A stretch of DNA of 64,000 nt from Falsiruegeria mediterranea M17 (GTDB taxonomy: Bacteria; Pseudomonadota; Alphaproteobacteria; Rhodobacterales; Rhodobacteraceae): the NCBI RefSeq assembly GCF_900302455.1, contig NZ_ONZG01000004.1, forward strand, positions 248,001 through 312,000. Direction: 5' to 3'. The notes beneath the pieces were generated by a model. It was given only the letters and a program-made list of their open reading frames with translations. It made no database searches and was not told the origin of the DNA. The first letter of the stretch is position 1; every line of letters starts with the position of its first letter. Positions 50,200 through 59,388 of the stretch are shown in pieces. A program made the translations under genes and the position numbers.

Positions 50200-52017
50200 A
50201 TGGCAAGACAACCAGCGCACCCATCGACCACCGCTGCCCCCGGAGGAAGCGAAGAGCGCGAAGCCTCCAAGAAGATCGGTGTTTTGCAGGCTTTGTGGCC
50301 GTTCATGTTGCCGTACAAAGGGCTGATGATCGGGGCAACGATTGCATTGGTCCTGACCGCCGCGATGTCGTTGACGCTGCCTTTGGCAGTGCGCCGGGTT
50401 GTCGACAATTTCCGGATCGGCGAGGCCGAGGTGCTGAACCTGTATTTCATGGCCGCCATGGGGATTGCCGCCGTTCTGGCCGTTGGGACGGGGGTTCGAT
50501 ATGCGCTGGTAACCCGGTTGGGAGAGCGCGTGGTGGCCGACATCCGCATCGCCGTCTTTGACCGCGTGATCGGGATGAGCCCCGAGTTCTATGAAAAGAT
50601 CATGACTGGCGAGGTGCTCAGCCGGATCACTACGGACACGACTCTGATCCAATCGGTTCTGGGCTCGTCCGTATCGATTGCGCTGCGCAACATGCTGCTT
50701 TTTGCGGGCGGTATGGTGCTGATGCTGCTGACCTCGGCCAAGCTGACAGGCATGGTGCTGTTGATCGTGCCTGCCGTGGTAGTGCCGATCCTGGTGCTGG
50801 GGCGTCGTCTTCGGGTGATCAGCCGCGAGAACCAGGACTGGATCGCTGCTTCATCCGGCAACGCGGGTGAGGCGCTTGGCGCGGTACAGACGGTGCAGTC
50901 GTTCACCAACGAAAACGCCAGCCGCGAGCGGTTCGCGGATATGACCGAAACGTCTTATGTCGTCTCAAAGAAACGCATCCAGACCCGCGCTGTTCTGACC
51001 GTGATCGTGATTTTCCTGGTCTTCACCGGCATCGTCGGCGTCTTGTGGATGGGCGCCAATGACGTGCGTCAGGGAGAGATGACCGAAGGCACCCTGATCC
51101 AGTTTGTGATCTATTCCATCATCATGGCAGGCTCTGTCGCAGCCCTGTCCGAGATTTGGAGCGAGTTGCAGCGTGCCGCCGGTGCCACCGAACGGCTGGT
51201 TGAATTGCTCAACGCCCAAGATACGGTGCTGGACCCCGAGGGTCCTGTTGCTGTGCCGGACCCTGTGACGGGCGAGATCCAGTTCAACGACGTCACTTTT
51301 CGCTACCCCGCGCGGCCCGAGACGCTGGCGTTGGACGGCATGTCTTTGACGGTAAAGCCGGGTGAAACCGTGGCCTTTGTTGGCCCATCGGGCGCGGGCA
51401 AGACCACCGTGATCCAGATGATCCAGCGGTTCTATGACCCCGATCAGGGGCAGATCACCCTGGACGGCGTCGCGCTGACCGACATGCGCCGCGACAGCTT
51501 CCGTCGTGCCATCGCCATGGTGCCGCAAGACCCGGTGATCTTTGCCGCCTCGGCCCGCGAGAATATTCGATTTGGCCGACCCGGTGCCACGGATGCCGAG
51601 GTCGAGCAGGCCGCACGCGCAGCGGCGGCGCATGAATTCATCTCGGCGCTGCCTGAAGGCTATGACAGTTTTGTGGGCGAACGTGGCGTGATGCTGTCGG
51701 GCGGCCAGAAACAGCGCATCGCCATTGCCCGCGCCATCCTGCGGGATGCGCCCGTGCTGCTGCTCGACGAAGCGACCTCGGCGCTTGATGCGGAAAGCGA
51801 ACGTGCGGTGCAACAGGCCGTGGATGAGCTGAGCGAAGGGCGCACGACGCTGATTGTGGCACACCGTCTGGCGACCGTGAAAAAGGCGGACCGGATCGTT
51901 GTGATGGAAGATGGGCGGATCGTTGATCAGGGCACCCATGACGAATTGGTGGCCAGTGAAGGCCTGTATTCCCGTCTGGCCCGGCTGCAATTCACCGATG
52001 GTTTGGAGGCCGAATAA
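50200..52017 (+). CDS. MsbA/LmrA-type ABC exporter (fused permease-ATPase)
   Basis: A 605-residue half-transporter. The ATG at 50200 has AAAGG upstream; the frame continues 55 codons further. Six membrane helices span about residues 40-330. The ATPase has Walker A GPSGAGKTT, Q-loop VPQDPVIFA, signature LSGGQKQRIAIARAIL, Walker B PVLLLDEATSALD and H-loop IVAHRLATV. This is the normal, active form and contrasts with the degenerate exporter at 22-24 kb. Likely a homodimeric lipid or drug exporter in the inner membrane. Confidence 0.93.
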   Translation: MARQPAHPSTTAAPGGSEEREASKKIGVLQALWPFMLPYKGLMIGATIALVLTAAMSLTLPLAVRRVVDNFRIGEAEVLNLYFMAAMGIAAVLAVGTGVRYALVTRLGERVVADIRIAVFDRVIGMSPEFYEKIMTGEVLSRITTDTTLIQSVLGSSVSIALRNMLLFAGGMVLMLLTSAKLTGMVLLIVPAVVVPILVLGRRLRVISRENQDWIAASSGNAGEALGAVQTVQSFTNENASRERFADMTETSYVVSKKRIQTRAVLTVIVIFLVFTGIVGVLWMGANDVRQGEMTEGTLIQFVIYSIIMAGSVAALSEIWSELQRAAGATERLVELLNAQDTVLDPEGPVAVPDPVTGEIQFNDVTFRYPARPETLALDGMSLTVKPGETVAFVGPSGAGKTTVIQMIQRFYDPDQGQITLDGVALTDMRRDSFRRAIAMVPQDPVIFAASARENIRFGRPGATDAEVEQAARAAAAHEFISALPEGYDSFVGERGVMLSGGQKQRIAIARAILRDAPVLLLDEATSALDAESERAVQQAVDELSEGRTTLIVAHRLATVKKADRIVVMEDGRIVDQGTHDELVASEGLYSRLARLQFTDGLEAE

Positions 52018-52089
52018 TTCCCCCTGCCTGATCCGGGACAGGCTGCTACCCCTGCTGCGAACCTGACACGCAGAAAACGGAGTAGTGAC

Positions 52090-52518
52090 ATGGGCCTGTG
52101 GAATTTCATCAAGGACAGCGGCAAATCTATCTTTGGTGGCGATGACGCCGAACCGACAAAAGAGGCGCTGGAGCAGGAGATCGCTGATCTGGGTCTGGAC
52201 GCGACGGGTGTGGATATCACAGTTGAAGGTGACACCGTTAAGCTGACGGGGGCAGCCGCCAGCGACGAGATCAAGGAAAAGCTCATCCTGGCCGTTGGCA
52301 ACGTCGAAGGCGTCTCTGCGGTCGAGGAAGAAGTTGCTGCCGAAGGTGGCGCGCCGGTGTTCCATACTGTCGAAAAAGGCGACACCCTGTGGGCGGTTGC
52401 CGAAAAAACCCTGGGCCACGGCGCCAAGTACCAAGAGATCTTTGAGGCCAACAAACCGATGCTTAGCCACCCGGACAAGATCTATCCAGGCCAGATGCTG
52501 CGCATCCCACAGGCCTGA
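52090..52518 (+). CDS. BON-LysM domain protein (Kbp/YgaU-like)
   Basis: A 142-residue protein. Residues about 1-80 (WNFIKDSGKSIFGG...TGVDITVEGDTVKLTGAAASDEIKEKLILAVGNVEGVSAVEEE) form a BON domain, and residues about 92-142 (FHTVEKGDTLWAVAEKTLGHGAKYQEIFEANKPMLSHPDKIYPGQMLRIP) a LysM domain. This is the layout of the potassium-binding protein Kbp. No signal peptide, so it may be cytosolic like Kbp. It lies 72 bp after the ABC exporter and is convergent with the FAD oxidoreductase. Confidence 0.9.
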   Translation: MGLWNFIKDSGKSIFGGDDAEPTKEALEQEIADLGLDATGVDITVEGDTVKLTGAAASDEIKEKLILAVGNVEGVSAVEEEVAAEGGAPVFHTVEKGDTLWAVAEKTLGHGAKYQEIFEANKPMLSHPDKIYPGQMLRIPQA

Positions 52519-52550
52519 TGCCTTGACCGGGCATGACATTGCAGGCGAGG

Positions 52551-52564
52551 GGGGCTCTAGCCCC
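52551..52564. terminator. Short hairpin between convergent genes
   Basis: GGGGCT (52551-52556) and AGCCCC (52559-52564) form a 6-bp stem with a two-base loop between the BON-LysM gene and the convergent oxidoreductase gene. It overlaps the latter's stop. It may help bidirectional termination; a weak call. Confidence 0.35.
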
Positions 52565-53648
52565 TTTCGCTCGTCAGGCCAAAAGCCTTGCGATACTTGG
52601 GAATGAAAAGATCTTTGCCTTTCATCGTGCGGGTGATCCAATTCCCAACGGTGGCAAACAGCCAACTGTTGCCGATGACGGGGCCAAGCGGAATCAGGAT
52701 GGGGGCCTTCTTCCATGGGCTATAGGGCTTTTGACGTTCAACTGGTTGGCCTGCGAGAACCTTTTTCAATGTCTTGATGAGCCAGGGGTTCTGCCGGGTT
52801 GTGGCGACGATGGTCATCCCGTCGCCAACGTCGGCAAGGTCACCAGCAATGAAGAGGTTGGGATAATCAGACGGGCGCAACCACGCATCGGCCTTTAGGC
52901 GGCCGGATGACCCGACCGTAACACCTGGCACGTTTTGCAGCAGGGACGATTGCGGCTTTGATCCGATAACCGGAAAGATCAGATCAGCCTCGATCACGGT
53001 TCCATCGGTCAAGGTCACGGCCCCCTGATAGGGCTGATCCATATGGCGCAAGTCTTGCGCGCGCTGACCCAGAACCACGTTCACACCGACGCCTTCCAAC
53101 TTGCGTTTGAGCTGCGCGCCCAACTTGGCAGGGTACATGGGAAACAGCCTATCATCCGAAGAAATCAAGGTGATGGATTTGCCGGGTTGAGCCGCCGCGA
53201 TCTCGCCTGCCAGTTCCGTCCCCACGGCACCCGCACCGACAATCGCAACAGAGCGTGCCTTGGCCAGTTGGGCACTGACATCTGCCGAGGCCTGGCGAAA
53301 TTCAGCAATACTATCGCCCGAGGGTTTGAAAGGCGCCGCATAAGATGAACCGGTCGCCACAACGATAAAATCCGCCGGGTAGGCGTCACCGGTGTCCAGC
53401 GTGACGGATGATTGCGAGACCGAAACGGCGCGGCCCCGAACGACCTGACCAGATTTCAAGAGCTTATCATAGGGCAGGGTAATCTGGTCCAGCAGTGTGG
53501 GGTCAACCAGCGCCCGGATGGCGGCAGGCGGCATTACAAAGGCCTCTCGTTGTTCGATCAACGTGACATCCGCCAATTCATCCAGTGCCTGGGCCACTTC
53601 GAACCCGACATACCCGCCACCAACAATTACGATTTTCTTTTTGGCCAT
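52557..53648 (-). CDS. NAD(P)/FAD-dependent oxidoreductase (AIFM2/NDH-2-like)
   Basis: A 363-residue flavoprotein. The ATG at 53648 (MAKKKIVIVGGGYVGFEVAQAL) has GGGGGACC upstream. Two Rossmann motifs are present: GGGYVGFEVA at the N-terminus for FAD and VAIVGAGAVGTELAGEIA near residue 143 for NAD(P)H. FVVATGSSYAAP and LFIAGDLADVGDGMTIVATTRQNPWL complete the pattern of the apoptosis-inducing-factor-2/type II NADH dehydrogenase group. A C-terminal stretch (SPWKKAPILIPLGPVIG) may contact the membrane, suggesting quinone reduction. It diverges from an HxlR-type gene. Confidence 0.85.
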   Translation of the reverse strand: MAKKKIVIVGGGYVGFEVAQALDELADVTLIEQREAFVMPPAAIRALVDPTLLDQITLPYDKLLKSGQVVRGRAVSVSQSSVTLDTGDAYPADFIVVATGSSYAAPFKPSGDSIAEFRQASADVSAQLAKARSVAIVGAGAVGTELAGEIAAAQPGKSITLISSDDRLFPMYPAKLGAQLKRKLEGVGVNVVLGQRAQDLRHMDQPYQGAVTLTDGTVIEADLIFPVIGSKPQSSLLQNVPGVTVGSSGRLKADAWLRPSDYPNLFIAGDLADVGDGMTIVATTRQNPWLIKTLKKVLAGQPVERQKPYSPWKKAPILIPLGPVIGNSWLFATVGNWITRTMKGKDLFIPKYRKAFGLTSERG

Positions 53649-53722
53649 CTGGTCCCCCATTGCGGCACGACGTTCTGGGAGCTAGGTAGTTTTGTGGGAT
53701 CAACTGAACAAGTACGATCATT

Positions 53723-54082
53723 TTGGATACTGTCGTGAAACATGAAGAGCTGGAACATCATTGCCAGATCGAGGCGCTGATCACCGCCATCTCGGGGCGG
53801 TGGAAACTGTTGATCATCTATTGGCTTGCGCAAGGAAGCTGCCGGTTCAATCAGCTTCAGCGCAATCTGGGGCGCATCACGCACCGCACATTGACGCGCC
53901 AATTGACCGAGCTGCAAGAGGCTGGATTTGTCTTGCGCAAGGACTTCAAATCCATACCCCCGCATGTCGAATACAGTCTGACCGAACTGGGCCAAAGCCT
54001 GATCCCGCTGTTGCGAGAAATGCATGACTGGGCGGCGCAGAATGCGGACAAGCTGCCGCCCCCCAGCGGTTTTCCAAAATAG
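53723..54082 (+). CDS. HxlR-family transcriptional regulator
   Basis: A winged-helix regulator of about 115-119 residues. Start is uncertain: a TTG at 53723 (MDTVVKHEELEHHC) or a GTG at 53735 with GGA upstream. The core CQIEALITAISGRWKLLIIYWLAQGSCRFNQLQRNLGRITHRTLTRQLTELQEAGFV is HxlR-type. A single N-terminal Cys in HHCQIEAL sits where redox-sensing HxlR proteins have theirs. It diverges from the FAD oxidoreductase, which it probably regulates in response to oxidative or electrophilic stress. Confidence 0.88.
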   Translation: MDTVVKHEELEHHCQIEALITAISGRWKLLIIYWLAQGSCRFNQLQRNLGRITHRTLTRQLTELQEAGFVLRKDFKSIPPHVEYSLTELGQSLIPLLREMHDWAAQNADKLPPPSGFPK

Positions 54083-54268
54083 AGGCAGGCTTCTGGCCCC
54101 CCCATTTGCCTTTCGCCGTAGCGTCAAACCTCGGGTTGCGTGACGTCACTCATGTTGATTTTTTGATCACCGGTTAAGCGCTTGCTTGCACAAGTGTGGG
54201 AGAGGCCGCATCTTGTGCTTAAGGATGAACTTTGCCCGGGGAACGGGCAGACGTTGGGAGGAATACGG

Positions 54269-56158
54269 ATGACATTTGCAACCGTCGCTGATCGTACGCG
54301 CATGGAAAATGAAATGAGCTGGGAAGAACGGGACGTTCCCGTTACCCTGCACCAGATGCTGTCGCGCACGGCCGGAAATTTTCCGTCCCGCCCCGCCATG
54401 AGCTATCAACTGCTGTCGGGCCCCACTGACAAGGCCGAGACGCTCAGCTGGCAAGAGCTGCTGGAAAAGACCAACCAGGCTGCGAACTTGTTCCGGTCTC
54501 TGGGTGTCGGCGAAAACGATGTCGTTGCGTATATCCTGCCCAATTGTAACGAAACGCTACTGACGTTCCTGGGCGGCGCGGTAGCGGGTATCGTCAACCC
54601 GATCAATCCGCTGCTGGAACCAGAGCAAATCGCCTCGATCCTACGCGAGACCGGTGCCAAGGTTGTTGTCACGCTGAAGCCTTTCCCCAAGACTGATGTG
54701 GCCCAGAAAGTGGCCGAGGCCGTGCGCCACGCGCCCGGTGTGAACACCGTGCTCGAGGTCGATCTGAACCGCTATCTGACACCGCCCAAGTCGTGGATCG
54801 TACCGCTGATCCGACCCAAGCTGGAGAACAAGGATCAGGTTGCGCATGCGGACTACAAGAACTTCAACAAAGAGCTGAGCAAACAGCCCAGGACGCTGGC
54901 CTTTGCCGACAGCACCAAAGACCGGGTCGCCTGCTATTTCCATACTGGTGGCACCACCGGCATGCCCAAGGTGGCGCAGCACAAGTATTCGGGCCTGATC
55001 TACAACGCCTGGCTCGCCTCTGAACTGCTTTACACCGAGCAGGACGTGATCATGTGCCCGCTGCCCCTGTTCCACGTCTTTGCCTGCCACGTGATCGTCA
55101 TGGCGGCTGTGGCATCCGGTGCGCATGTGGTGTTCCCCACGCCGCAGGGGTATCGCGGCGATGGTGTGTTCGACAATTTCTGGAAGCTGATCGAACGTTG
55201 GAAAGTGACGTTCATCATCACAGTTCCCACCGCAATTTCGGCCAAGATGCAGCGCCCGGTGGATGCGGATATTTCGACTGTGAAAACCGCCTTCTCGGGG
55301 TCGGCCCCGCTGCCGATCGAGCTGTTCCGCCGCTTTGAGGAAGCCACCAATATCAAGATCATCGAAGGCTATGGCCTGACCGAGGCGACCTGTCTGGTGT
55401 CCTGTAATCCCGTCGATGGTGAAAAGAAAATCGGCTCGATCGGGATCACATTCCCCTACACGGACGTCAGGATCTTCAACAACACACCCGACGGTCCGGT
55501 TGAGGCAGGAGTGGATGAGATCGGCGAGATCTGCATCTCGAACCCCGGCATCTACGCGGGCAACACCTATACCGAGGCCGAAAAGAACGTCGATCTCTAC
55601 CATTTCGACAAGTACCTGCGCACCGGTGACTTGGGTCGCGTGGATGGCGATGGGTATCTGTGGATCACTGGCCGCGCCAAGGACCTGATCATTCGCGGCG
55701 GTCACAACATCGACCCCGCCGAGATCGAGGAAGCCCTGCTGGGGCATGAGGCGGTGGCCTTTGCCGGGGCGATTGGTCAGCCAGACGCGCATTCCGGCGA
55801 GGTGCCTTGTGCCTTTGTCGAACTGGTCGAAGGTGCCTCTGTCACACCCGAAGAGCTGATGGAATACTGCAAGGTCCACGTGCATGAACGCGCCGCGCAG
55901 CCCAAGCACATGACTATTCTGGACGAACTGCCCAAGACCGCAGTCGGCAAGGTGTTCAAACCTGACCTGCGCAAAAACGCCATCACTCGCGTTTACAACA
56001 GTGAGTTGGAAGAGGCCGGCATTGCCGCCCGCGTGGTCTCGGTCATCGACGACAAAAAGCGCGGCCTTGTTGCGCAGCTTGACGCGAACGGCAGCTCGGA
56101 CGACGATGTCGCCAAGGTCTTGGGTGGTCACACCCGACCATGGGAGTGGGCAGCCTGA
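54269..56158 (+). CDS. Acyl-CoA synthetase (AMP-binding family)
   Basis: A 629-residue ANL enzyme. The ATG at 54269 (MTFATVADRTRMENEMSWEERDVP) has GGGAGGA upstream. P-loop FHTGGTTGMPKVAQ, A5 IIEGYGLTEATCLV, LRTGDLGRVDGDGYLWITGRAKDLIIRGGHNIDPAEIE and the C-terminal TAVGKVFKPDLR are all present. The extra C-terminal 60 residues (NAITRVYNSELEEAGIAARVVSV...) occur in a group of longer acyl-CoA synthetases. Substrate unknown. It is followed 11 bp later by an esterase-like hydrolase gene, and then an OYE-family gene. Confidence 0.92.
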   Translation: MTFATVADRTRMENEMSWEERDVPVTLHQMLSRTAGNFPSRPAMSYQLLSGPTDKAETLSWQELLEKTNQAANLFRSLGVGENDVVAYILPNCNETLLTFLGGAVAGIVNPINPLLEPEQIASILRETGAKVVVTLKPFPKTDVAQKVAEAVRHAPGVNTVLEVDLNRYLTPPKSWIVPLIRPKLENKDQVAHADYKNFNKELSKQPRTLAFADSTKDRVACYFHTGGTTGMPKVAQHKYSGLIYNAWLASELLYTEQDVIMCPLPLFHVFACHVIVMAAVASGAHVVFPTPQGYRGDGVFDNFWKLIERWKVTFIITVPTAISAKMQRPVDADISTVKTAFSGSAPLPIELFRRFEEATNIKIIEGYGLTEATCLVSCNPVDGEKKIGSIGITFPYTDVRIFNNTPDGPVEAGVDEIGEICISNPGIYAGNTYTEAEKNVDLYHFDKYLRTGDLGRVDGDGYLWITGRAKDLIIRGGHNIDPAEIEEALLGHEAVAFAGAIGQPDAHSGEVPCAFVELVEGASVTPEELMEYCKVHVHERAAQPKHMTILDELPKTAVGKVFKPDLRKNAITRVYNSELEEAGIAARVVSVIDDKKRGLVAQLDANGSSDDDVAKVLGGHTRPWEWAA

Positions 56159-56169
56159 GCGGAGGGCCA

Positions 56170-57093
56170 ATGGACTACAACAGTCTGATCGACGAAGAGA
56201 CCTGGGCGTTCATCGCCCAGACCATAGAAAGTTACCCTGAAGACGCCGTCGAGCTGTCCATTGAAGGACAGCGGCAGGTCTATGATGACATGTGCCGCGT
56301 CTTTCATCAGGGGTATCCCGATGGGGTCGAAGCGACGGATGTTCAGGCCAATGGCGTCCCGGTTCGTGTCTACACTGCCGGTCAACCCACCCGCACCGTG
56401 GTCTACTACCATGGCGGCGGGTTTGTTGTTGGAGGCTTGGAAAGCCACGACGACGTCTGCGCCGAAATCTGCGTCCAGACGGGGTATCGCGTGGTAGCGG
56501 TGGATTACCGCCTGTGCCCCGAATTCCGTCATCCGGTGCAGTTCCAGGACAGCTGGGCCGCGACCGAATGGGCGGCGTCAGAGTTTGGCGATCCACTGAT
56601 CTTGGCCGGTGACAGCGCAGGCGGAAATCTGGCTGCTTGCGTGGCGCATCATTCACGCGGACGTCTGGACAATGTTCTGGGGCAAGTGTTGATCTATCCA
56701 GGCCTGGGCGGGGATATGACCAAGGGCTCATATCTGGAGCACGACAAGGCGCCGCTGCTGACATTGGACGAGATCAAGTTCTATCAGACGGTGCGCTTCC
56801 ACGGCGACGAACCGGTGGGCGATCCGACCTACGCGCCCCTGCATGACACTGATTTCTCGGGCCTGCCGCCTACCGTGGTCTTTACCGCCGACTGTGACCC
56901 ACTGCGCGACGATGGCCGCGATTACCGTGACCGCCTGCAAGAGGCGGGTGTCAAAGCGCATTGGATCAACGAAGACGGCCTGATCCACGGCTACCTGCGC
57001 GCCCGCACCACCGTCGGCCGCGCCCGAGACAGCTTTGAACGTATCTCGATCGCAATCGAGGCCTTGGGGCAGGGGATCTGGGCCTACGATTGA
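56170..57093 (+). CDS. Alpha/beta hydrolase, HSL-like esterase
   Basis: A 307-residue esterase. The ATG at 56170 (MDYNSLIDEETWAF) has GGAGGG four bases upstream. The HSL-family oxyanion motif HGGGF is at 81-85, and the nucleophile elbow GDSAGG places Ser149. Asp (VVFTADCDPLRDDG) and His (LIHGYLRAR) complete the triad. Cytosolic. It probably hydrolyses an ester whose acid product is activated by the acyl-CoA synthetase directly upstream; this link is inference. Confidence 0.92.
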   Translation: MDYNSLIDEETWAFIAQTIESYPEDAVELSIEGQRQVYDDMCRVFHQGYPDGVEATDVQANGVPVRVYTAGQPTRTVVYYHGGGFVVGGLESHDDVCAEICVQTGYRVVAVDYRLCPEFRHPVQFQDSWAATEWAASEFGDPLILAGDSAGGNLAACVAHHSRGRLDNVLGQVLIYPGLGGDMTKGSYLEHDKAPLLTLDEIKFYQTVRFHGDEPVGDPTYAPLHDTDFSGLPPTVVFTADCDPLRDDGRDYRDRLQEAGVKAHWINEDGLIHGYLRARTTVGRARDSFERISIAIEALGQGIWAYD

Positions 57094-57167
57094 AAAGCGT
57101 CGTGCATCGCGGCTGTGGGGTCGCGATGCTGCAGACAATCCGGTCTTGACTGACTATCTTCAAAATC

Positions 57168-58367
57168 ATGACCGACCCTAAATCTTCCGTTCTCTTCGAA
57201 CCTCTCACATTGCCATGCGGCGTCGTCTTAAAAAACAGGATCGCAAAGTCCGCCATGTCGGACTCCCTCGGCGATGGATGTGGCAACCCGACCGACGTCC
57301 AAGTCAGCCTGTATAAACGTTGGGCGCAAGGTGGTCTGGCTTTGTCGATCATTGGAGAGGTGCAGGGCTCACCCCATTTTGCCGAAAAACCTGGCAATCT
57401 GGTTCTGAACTCTTCTGCCGATCTTGAAGGTTTTCGCGCCCTTGCGGTAGCGGGCAGAGCCGACAATGCAAACCTTTGGATACAACTTGGCCATGCGGGC
57501 GCGATGGCGGATGGGCCGATTAGCTCTCCCAAAGGGCCTAGTGCATTGGACCTGCCGGGGTTGAAATGTGCGGAGCTAACGCTTGACGAGATACTTGCGA
57601 TCCCTGCGGAATTCGCGCGCACCGCAGTGCTGGCAAAAGAGGTTGGGTTTGGCGGAGTAGAAATCCACGCCGCGCATGGGTTCTTGCTCAACCAGTTCTT
57701 ATCGCCGTTGTTCAACAAGCGAACCGATGCGTATGGCGGGTCTTTGGAGAACCGAATGCGCCTGCTGCTTGAGGTCGTGGATGCGGTCAGAGAAGCCGTT
57801 GGCCCGCAGTACCCGGTGGGGATCAAACTGAACGCCACTGATCAGTTGGAAGGGGGCTTTCAGCAAGACGAGGCCCTGAAAGTGATCGCGGCGCTGGACG
57901 ACAAAGCGATTGACCTGATCGACATAAGCGGCGGGACCTATTTTCCTGGCGCGCCGTCCTCGTCTGACCGGGCGGGAACGGGCCCGTATTTTGTGGAATT
58001 TGCACAACGCGCGCGGACCAAGACAAAAATCCCGTTGATGGTAACGGGCGGGTTCAAGACCTTTGATCAGGCCGAGGCCGCTGTGTCAGAGGGCCAAGCA
58101 GATATTGTCGGTCTTGCCCGTGCATTGGTTGTTGATCCTGACCTTCCCACCAAGTGGCAAGAAGGCCGGGACAAACACCCGTTGTTTCCCCGGTTCAGCG
58201 CCCCGCCGGAAGGTGGGGTGACCGCCTGGTACACGATGCAGATCACGCAGATCGCGAGTGGCGGCGCGCAGTTGCGAGCTGATGAATTGCGCGATGTGAT
58301 CGAGGTCTACGAAGTTCGGGATCGTAAAAGGCACGCGATCTGGAAGGAGCACTTTGGAATCAGGTGA
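57168..58367 (+). CDS. NADH:flavin oxidoreductase, Old Yellow Enzyme family
   Basis: A 399-residue FMN enzyme with a TIM barrel. LFEPLTLPCGVVLKNRIAKSAMSD starts the fold; WIQLGHAG, GGVEIHAAHGFLLNQFLSPLFNKRTDAYGGSLENR and VTGGFKTFDQAEAAVSEGQADIVGLARALVVDP are typical. The HAAH pair corresponds to the substrate-binding His residues. It has no 4Fe-4S/FAD C-terminal extension, so it is a classic short OYE, reducing an activated C=C bond. It lies 74 bp after the esterase and may be in the same transcript. Confidence 0.92.
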   Translation: MTDPKSSVLFEPLTLPCGVVLKNRIAKSAMSDSLGDGCGNPTDVQVSLYKRWAQGGLALSIIGEVQGSPHFAEKPGNLVLNSSADLEGFRALAVAGRADNANLWIQLGHAGAMADGPISSPKGPSALDLPGLKCAELTLDEILAIPAEFARTAVLAKEVGFGGVEIHAAHGFLLNQFLSPLFNKRTDAYGGSLENRMRLLLEVVDAVREAVGPQYPVGIKLNATDQLEGGFQQDEALKVIAALDDKAIDLIDISGGTYFPGAPSSSDRAGTGPYFVEFAQRARTKTKIPLMVTGGFKTFDQAEAAVSEGQADIVGLARALVVDPDLPTKWQEGRDKHPLFPRFSAPPEGGVTAWYTMQITQIASGGAQLRADELRDVIEVYEVRDRKRHAIWKEHFGIR

Positions 58368-58409
58368 ATCGATCCCAAAGCGTTCCTTTGCCTTTCCAGT
58401 TTACAAATG

Positions 58410-59264
58410 TCAGAGAGACGCCAGCCAATCCTTGATGGCCTCTGAATACATCTCGGGTTTCTGAAACATCGAAAAATGGCTGGTCCCGTCCAAGACTAAA
58501 AGTTTAGCGTCCGGAATATTCCTGGCGATGGCCGCTGAATGCGCGTGCAGGATCGCCTGGTCATGTTCGCTGTGAACCACCAAGGTTGGGACGGTGATCG
58601 ATTTGATCGTTTCCAACCCGTCCGCCTTGTCGGCAAACCACATCTCGGACACACCTGCCACGAAGCCTTCGAACCCGTCTGGGGTAGGTGACATCTTGGC
58701 GTAATCTCCTGCCATCATGCCAACGTAGCCGCCGAACACCTCATTGGTTTGGACCGATGGATCGACACCTGCCAGAGTGACATTGCCTGCGTGTGCGAAA
58801 TGGCTGGCCAAGCGATCGGGCGCAGTTTTGGAAATTTCGTAACCGATGTTGGCGCCATCCGACCAGCCCACCAAATGCACCTGCTCCACGTTCAGCGAGT
58901 CCAGGAGGGCCAGATAGTCCTGCGCCAGGAGGCTGATGGAATAGGTGCTACCGTCGTTGGTGGTGCGCCCATGTCCTCGGGTGTCGGCCACGATCACCCG
59001 GTGATCCTGCGACAGCTCCGCGACCTGCGACGCCCAGATGTCACCATGCGCCAACCCGCCGTGGATCATCAGGATCGGTGCCCCGTCTCCATCGCCGTAG
59101 CTGGCAAAATACATGTCTATCCCGTTCACGGATGCGGTTCCGCTGTCGGTTGCCTCGGGCATGGCAGGGGGCGTGGGGATGGTTTTCCACACCTCTTCTG
59201 CAACGGCGAGCTGCGCCGTCCCAAGGATGGTTGTCACGGCGGCAAAGGCGAGTGTCTTGAGCAT
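58410..59264 (-). CDS. Secreted alpha/beta hydrolase
   Basis: A 284-residue hydrolase. The ATG at 59264 has GGGAGGA upstream. Residues 1-22 (MLKTLAFAAVTTILGTAQLAVA) form a Sec signal, so the enzyme acts in the periplasm. HGGLAHG is the oxyanion region, VGWSDGANIGYE places the nucleophile (here GWSDG: Ser), and TSHFSMFQKPE the catalytic His. The acid is in VVHSEHDQAI. It diverges from an AraC-type gene that probably regulates it. Confidence 0.9.
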   Translation of the reverse strand: MLKTLAFAAVTTILGTAQLAVAEEVWKTIPTPPAMPEATDSGTASVNGIDMYFASYGDGDGAPILMIHGGLAHGDIWASQVAELSQDHRVIVADTRGHGRTTNDGSTYSISLLAQDYLALLDSLNVEQVHLVGWSDGANIGYEISKTAPDRLASHFAHAGNVTLAGVDPSVQTNEVFGGYVGMMAGDYAKMSPTPDGFEGFVAGVSEMWFADKADGLETIKSITVPTLVVHSEHDQAILHAHSAAIARNIPDAKLLVLDGTSHFSMFQKPEMYSEAIKDWLASL

Positions 59265-59388
59265 GATGGTCCTCCCGAAACGCTCTGATGTTGATCTTGG
59301 CACCGAAACTGGTGCTACATTCCCCTATGTTACGCGGGGATCGGGCCCGCGCGTTATCGCGCCTGTGCAGGAGGTTGGGAGGGAGCAT

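Noticed and set aside
50965-52716. 583-codon minus-strand frame opposite the ABC exporter
   Set aside because: Antisense shadow; the plus strand has all ABC motifs and a ribosome-binding site.
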